A DNA stretch of 64,000 bases from Moritella sp. Its GTDB lineage: Bacteria; Pseudomonadota; Gammaproteobacteria; Enterobacterales; Moritellaceae. Shown here one piece after another: positions 60,653 through 64,000 of the stretch. Below the pieces are notes generated by a model. The model had not been told where the DNA came from, searched no databases, and saw only the letters and a list, made by a program, of their open reading frames with translations. Positions within the stretch are counted from its first letter, which is position 1. Every line of letters starts with the position of its first letter. The DNA is taken from the NCBI RefSeq assembly GCF_013215705.1, contig NZ_JABSQR010000009.1, forward strand, positions 62,001 to 126,000. The letters run 5' to 3'. A program made the position numbers and the translations under genes.

Positions 60653-62127
60653 TGTTGGATATCCAGCATTTCGGTGATCGTTTCACGATCACTATAATGG
60701 TGTTTCTCGACACCGATAATTTGATAGTCCTCATGGCCTTTACCCGCCACTAAGATAATATCGTCAGCACTGCTTTGCGCCATCGCCCACTGAATGGCAC
60801 GACGGCGATCGTGAATAACGTGCGCAGCATCAGGCTTAGTAAGACCGCTAAGCATACCAGTTACAATCGCAGCGGCAGACTCAGTACGCGGATTATCATC
60901 AGTAATGACAGCTATATCTGCAAATTGTTCAGCAACTTGTGCCATTAATGGTCGTTTACCTGTATCTCGGTCGCCACCGCAACCATAAATGCACCAAAGT
61001 TTGCCTTCACAATGCACACGTAATGCCTGTAATGCCTTTTCCAATGCATCCGGTGTATGAGCATAATCAACCACACAAGCGGCTTGTCCTGCTTGTTTGA
61101 ATAATTCCATACGGCCACATACGGCGGTTAATTTTGGTGCTACCTGTAATAAATCATCCAGATCATAACCGAGCGCTAATAAACTCGCGCAAGCGGCCAC
61201 TACATTAGAGGCATTAAATTCGCCGATTAAGCCGCATTGCAGGGTACCGTCACCCCAGCTGGTTTTTAACTCACAGCAAAAACCGCCAGTATCAAAACTT
61301 AACTCGTTGCAATAAAGAAAAGCACCGTGATGTGCAGATAAATCTTGTTGTACCGAAAATTGGATAGCATCAGGCCATTGCTGAGCCCACATTTTACCGT
61401 AAGCATCATCAACATTGAGGATCTTATGCTTTACCGCCCCTTGAAATAAGATTTTTTTAGCATCAGCATAAGCATCCATGTCCCCATGATAATCAAGATG
61501 ATCACGGGTTAAATTGGTAAATAATGCCACATCAAAATCCAGTGCATTGACGCGGCCTTGGATCAAACCATGTGAAGATACTTCCATGGCGCATAATTCG
61601 GCACCTTGCTGTAATTGATTGGCTATTTCAGCTTGTACATCTAAACCACTACCCGTGGTATTTTCTGCTTGGGTTAACTGCGCAAATAAACCATTACCTA
61701 TGGTGCCCATTACCCCTGCTTTACCTGCTAATAAAGTTACCCAATTAGCAATGATCTGAGTAATGGTACTTTTACCGTTGGTACCAGTAACACCGATCAA
61801 CTTTAATTGTTGTGAAGGCGATTGATAAAAGTTATCTGCTAATGCGGATAGGGCCTGATTAAGACCAAAGAAAGAGATAATAGGGCGCTGGTCGATATAG
61901 TCGATATGACCATGTTCAGTCTGGTTATCGGCATCTTTGAGTACCGCCGTTGCACCACTTTTTAATGCTTTACTGATAAAGCGACGACCATCAAGTGCAT
62001 GACCATTGATCGCGACAAAACAATCGCCGGCTTGCACTTTCCGACTATCAATGATCAACGCATTAACCGCTAATTCAAGATCAATATTCCACGCTTGCAG
62101 AGATAATACTCGATATGACGAATTCAT
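60649..62127 (-). CDS. murE: UDP-MurNAc-L-Ala-D-Glu--meso-diaminopimelate ligase
   Basis: Adds meso-DAP to the stem peptide; the DNPR motif (TDDNPRTESAA) shows DAP rather than lysine specificity. 492 residues from the ATG at 62127; an upstream Met at 62160 adds 11 unconserved residues. GVTGTNGKSTITQII, NTTGSGLDVQAE, CAMEVSSHGLIQGRV, VVDYAHTPDALEKAL, and GKGHEDYQIIG match the family. Confidence 0.97.
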   Translation of the reverse strand: MNSSYRVLSLQAWNIDLELAVNALIIDSRKVQAGDCFVAINGHALDGRRFISKALKSGATAVLKDADNQTEHGHIDYIDQRPIISFFGLNQALSALADNFYQSPSQQLKLIGVTGTNGKSTITQIIANWVTLLAGKAGVMGTIGNGLFAQLTQAENTTGSGLDVQAEIANQLQQGAELCAMEVSSHGLIQGRVNALDFDVALFTNLTRDHLDYHGDMDAYADAKKILFQGAVKHKILNVDDAYGKMWAQQWPDAIQFSVQQDLSAHHGAFLYCNELSFDTGGFCCELKTSWGDGTLQCGLIGEFNASNVVAACASLLALGYDLDDLLQVAPKLTAVCGRMELFKQAGQAACVVDYAHTPDALEKALQALRVHCEGKLWCIYGCGGDRDTGKRPLMAQVAEQFADIAVITDDNPRTESAAAIVTGMLSGLTKPDAAHVIHDRRRAIQWAMAQSSADDIILVAGKGHEDYQIIGVEKHHYSDRETITEMLDIQQ

Positions 62128-62212
62128 TTCCAAACCCTTAATATTTAAAGCCCTTGGCATTTAACAATTCTCAACACCAAACAATCTTTAACGCCTGAGC
62201 GCCCGTTGATTT

Positions 62213-63940
62213 TTAAGCGTCTTTTGCTGTTATCGTTAATGATTGTTTTTTATCTGGTGTGACATTCAACATTTGTAATGTTCTTTCCATGACTTCGGCA
62301 AATACTGGCGCCGCGATCACACCGCCGTAATAACGATCACCACTTGGTGAGTCAATCACCACCACTAATGCAAAGCGTGGATTAGACACTGGCGCGACAC
62401 CGGCAAATAACGCAACATAATCATCGCCATAACCACCCGAAATCGCCTTTCTAGAAGTACCGGTTTTACCTGCAACGCGGTATCCATCGATGCGCGCTTT
62501 ATCACCCGTACCGCCTTTTTCCACCACACTTTCCATCATCAGTAATAGCTCTTGCGCGTGCTGTTCAGATAACACCCGCTCTGACAATGGCGTGGTGTCT
62601 TGTTTTATGATCGTCAATGGGCGATATAAACCACCTGAACCGATCGTGGCATAAGCATGAGCAAGCTGTAATGTCGTCGCCTGCATACCATAACCAAAGG
62701 ATAATGTCGCATTCTCAAACTCTGACCAACGCGAACGGCGTGGCATATAGCCTCTACTTTCACCGTTTAAGATCAAGCTACTTTCATTACCAAAGCCAAA
62801 TTGATAGTAAGTATCGAGCAAACGTTGATGGCCTAATTTCAACGCAATTTTACTCACTCCCATGTTCGACGAATAACGCAGAATATTGCCCAGTGAAATT
62901 TCACCACGGTTGCGAGTATCTTGTACTAAACGCCCGCCTAAACGCATACGGCCAGGATTGGTATCAATGATAGAATCAGCAGCAATAATGCCATGATCCA
63001 AGCCACTCGCAACAACCAGTGGTTTAATCGTCGAACCTGGTTCGTAACTATCGGTGATCGCGCGATTCTTTAACTTATAACTGTCATATTTACTGCGATT
63101 ATTGGGATTAAACGACGGGCTATTTACCATCGCTAATATTTCCCCGGTTTTCACATCAATCATCACTAAGGAACCCGACACAGCACCATTATATTGCACC
63201 GCTTTTTTCAACCGTTGATAAGCTAATGATTGAATACGCTGATCGATACTGAGTTGGATATTGTTGGCTTGTTCACTTTGCTGAATGACAGAGATATCTT
63301 CAATGACATTACCTAAGCGATCTTTACGGACAATGCGTTTACCAGGAGTGCCCGTAAGGAAATCATTATAAGCCCTTTCAACACCTTCAATACCGATGTC
63401 ATCAATGTTGGTCATGCCGACAAGTTGGGCACTTACTTCACCCGTAGGATAGAAGCGACGCGACTCTGGAGCCTGACTCACACCGACTAATTTTAATTCA
63501 TCAACATACTTAGCGACCGCAGGACTAATTTGGCGCTTGATATACATAAAACGACCATTAGATGCCAAGATCTTGGCTTGCAGTTCAGCAAGATTTAGAT
63601 CTAAGATCTCGGCAAAAGCCTGCCATGCGCGTTTGTTATCAAAGCTATTTTTATTCTTAATAGTACGAGGATCAACATGAATGGCCATCACCGGAACACT
63701 CACCGCCAATTCAACACCATGACGATCGGTAATAATACCGCGTTGCACTTGCTGTGATGTCACCCGCAGAGAACGCATATCCGCTTGTTTACGCAGATGT
63801 TCAGGATTGATCACTTGGATGTAAGCAGTACGGGCGAGTAAGCTTAAAAAGATAATAACGACCGTGGCCACAACTAAGTGATAACGCCATAGGATAAAAT
63901 TGGCGGGTTCTACGCTGGCAATATTTCGACGATTTGTCAC
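62213..63940 (-). CDS. ftsI: Penicillin-binding protein 3 (FtsI), septal transpeptidase
   Basis: Class B PBP for septal cross-linking. 575 residues: short cytoplasmic tail, membrane segment (about 20-40), pedestal domain, transpeptidase with EPGSTIKP (Ser near 305), SSN (YSSNMGVSK, near 358) and KTG (GKTGTSRK, near 495). The start is GTG at 63940, overlapping the ftsL stop as GTGA. An 85-base gap separates it from murE. Confidence 0.97.
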   Translation of the reverse strand: MTNRRNIASVEPANFILWRYHLVVATVVIIFLSLLARTAYIQVINPEHLRKQADMRSLRVTSQQVQRGIITDRHGVELAVSVPVMAIHVDPRTIKNKNSFDNKRAWQAFAEILDLNLAELQAKILASNGRFMYIKRQISPAVAKYVDELKLVGVSQAPESRRFYPTGEVSAQLVGMTNIDDIGIEGVERAYNDFLTGTPGKRIVRKDRLGNVIEDISVIQQSEQANNIQLSIDQRIQSLAYQRLKKAVQYNGAVSGSLVMIDVKTGEILAMVNSPSFNPNNRSKYDSYKLKNRAITDSYEPGSTIKPLVVASGLDHGIIAADSIIDTNPGRMRLGGRLVQDTRNRGEISLGNILRYSSNMGVSKIALKLGHQRLLDTYYQFGFGNESSLILNGESRGYMPRRSRWSEFENATLSFGYGMQATTLQLAHAYATIGSGGLYRPLTIIKQDTTPLSERVLSEQHAQELLLMMESVVEKGGTGDKARIDGYRVAGKTGTSRKAISGGYGDDYVALFAGVAPVSNPRFALVVVIDSPSGDRYYGGVIAAPVFAEVMERTLQMLNVTPDKKQSLTITAKDA

Positions 63941-64000
63941 TGCTGTATCACCAATTTTTCTTCTGCGGTACTTGGGCGATACATACCGAGTTTGTGTTTT
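63937..64000 (-). CDS. ftsL: Cell division protein FtsL, C-terminal end (runs off right edge)
   Basis: The last 20 codons in the frame that ends at TGA 63939-63937 read HKLGMYRPSTAEEKLVIQQ before the stop, resembling the FtsL C terminus (E. coli ends with ENIVVQK). The place directly before ftsI is the usual one. Only the tail is visible, so the call rests mostly on context. Confidence 0.85.
   Translation of the reverse strand, partial: KHKLGMYRPSTAEEKLVIQQ

Overview
The window is chromosomal DNA of a marine gammaproteobacterium. Gene order and protein sequences fit the Moritella/Shewanella/Vibrio group, and a Moritella-like psychrophile is my best guess. The genus is inferred from overall protein similarity and AT-rich intergenic DNA, not from a marker gene. 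I see no rRNA, tRNA, IS element or CRISPR array.

Layout. (1) 1-1140: 5' part of acnB, minus strand, running off the left edge. (2) 1.5-24.4 kb: a large exopolysaccharide (EPS) locus. Its minus-strand export operon (1511-6418) encodes an outer-membrane barrel, a short Wza-type OPX protein, a Wzc-type chain-length regulator/BY-kinase and a VpsP-like protein, resembling the Vibrio cholerae vpsM-N-O-P block. A second minus-strand operon (6986-17211) begins with galU behind an RfaH-type ops element. It continues with a broken ugd, wzy, wzx, a nitroreductase-family gene, a pyruvyltransferase-like gene, a GT2, an acetyltransferase, a GT4 and a PssD/PssE-like pair. On the plus strand are a LapG-like protease, a LapD-like degenerate GGDEF/EAL receptor, a secreted repeat protein and a second polymerase/ligase. 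The initiating sugar-phosphate transferase gene is convergent with the latter. (3) 24.7-27.0 kb: a patatin-type outer-membrane phospholipase. (4) 27.2-34.0 kb: pdhR-aceE-aceF-lpdA, with a perfect PdhR operator upstream of pdhR. (5) 34.6-43.7 kb: ampD-ampE, an aspartic protease, nadC, pilABCD, coaE, yacG and mutT. (6) 43.9-64.0 kb: secA, an M23 peptidase, lpxC and the division/cell-wall (dcw) cluster ftsZ-A-Q-ddl-murC-murG-ftsW-murD-mraY-murF-murE-ftsI-ftsL (partial), all minus strand.

How it works together. The housekeeping parts are conventional. The EPS locus appears inserted in the interval that in E. coli joins lpdA to acnB. It contains most of a Wzx/Wzy-dependent pathway: sugar nucleotide supply, initiation, glycosyl transfer, decoration, flipping, polymerisation and export. 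Alongside it are two c-di-GMP-linked adhesion-control genes (LapG/LapD) and a repeat protein of unknown function. The most notable observations are the internally deleted ugd, the ops element, the LapGD pair without a LapA in view, the repeat protein followed by a terminator and a TTG-started wzy, the short OPX with a dedicated barrel, and several intergenic inverted repeats in the pdh operon.
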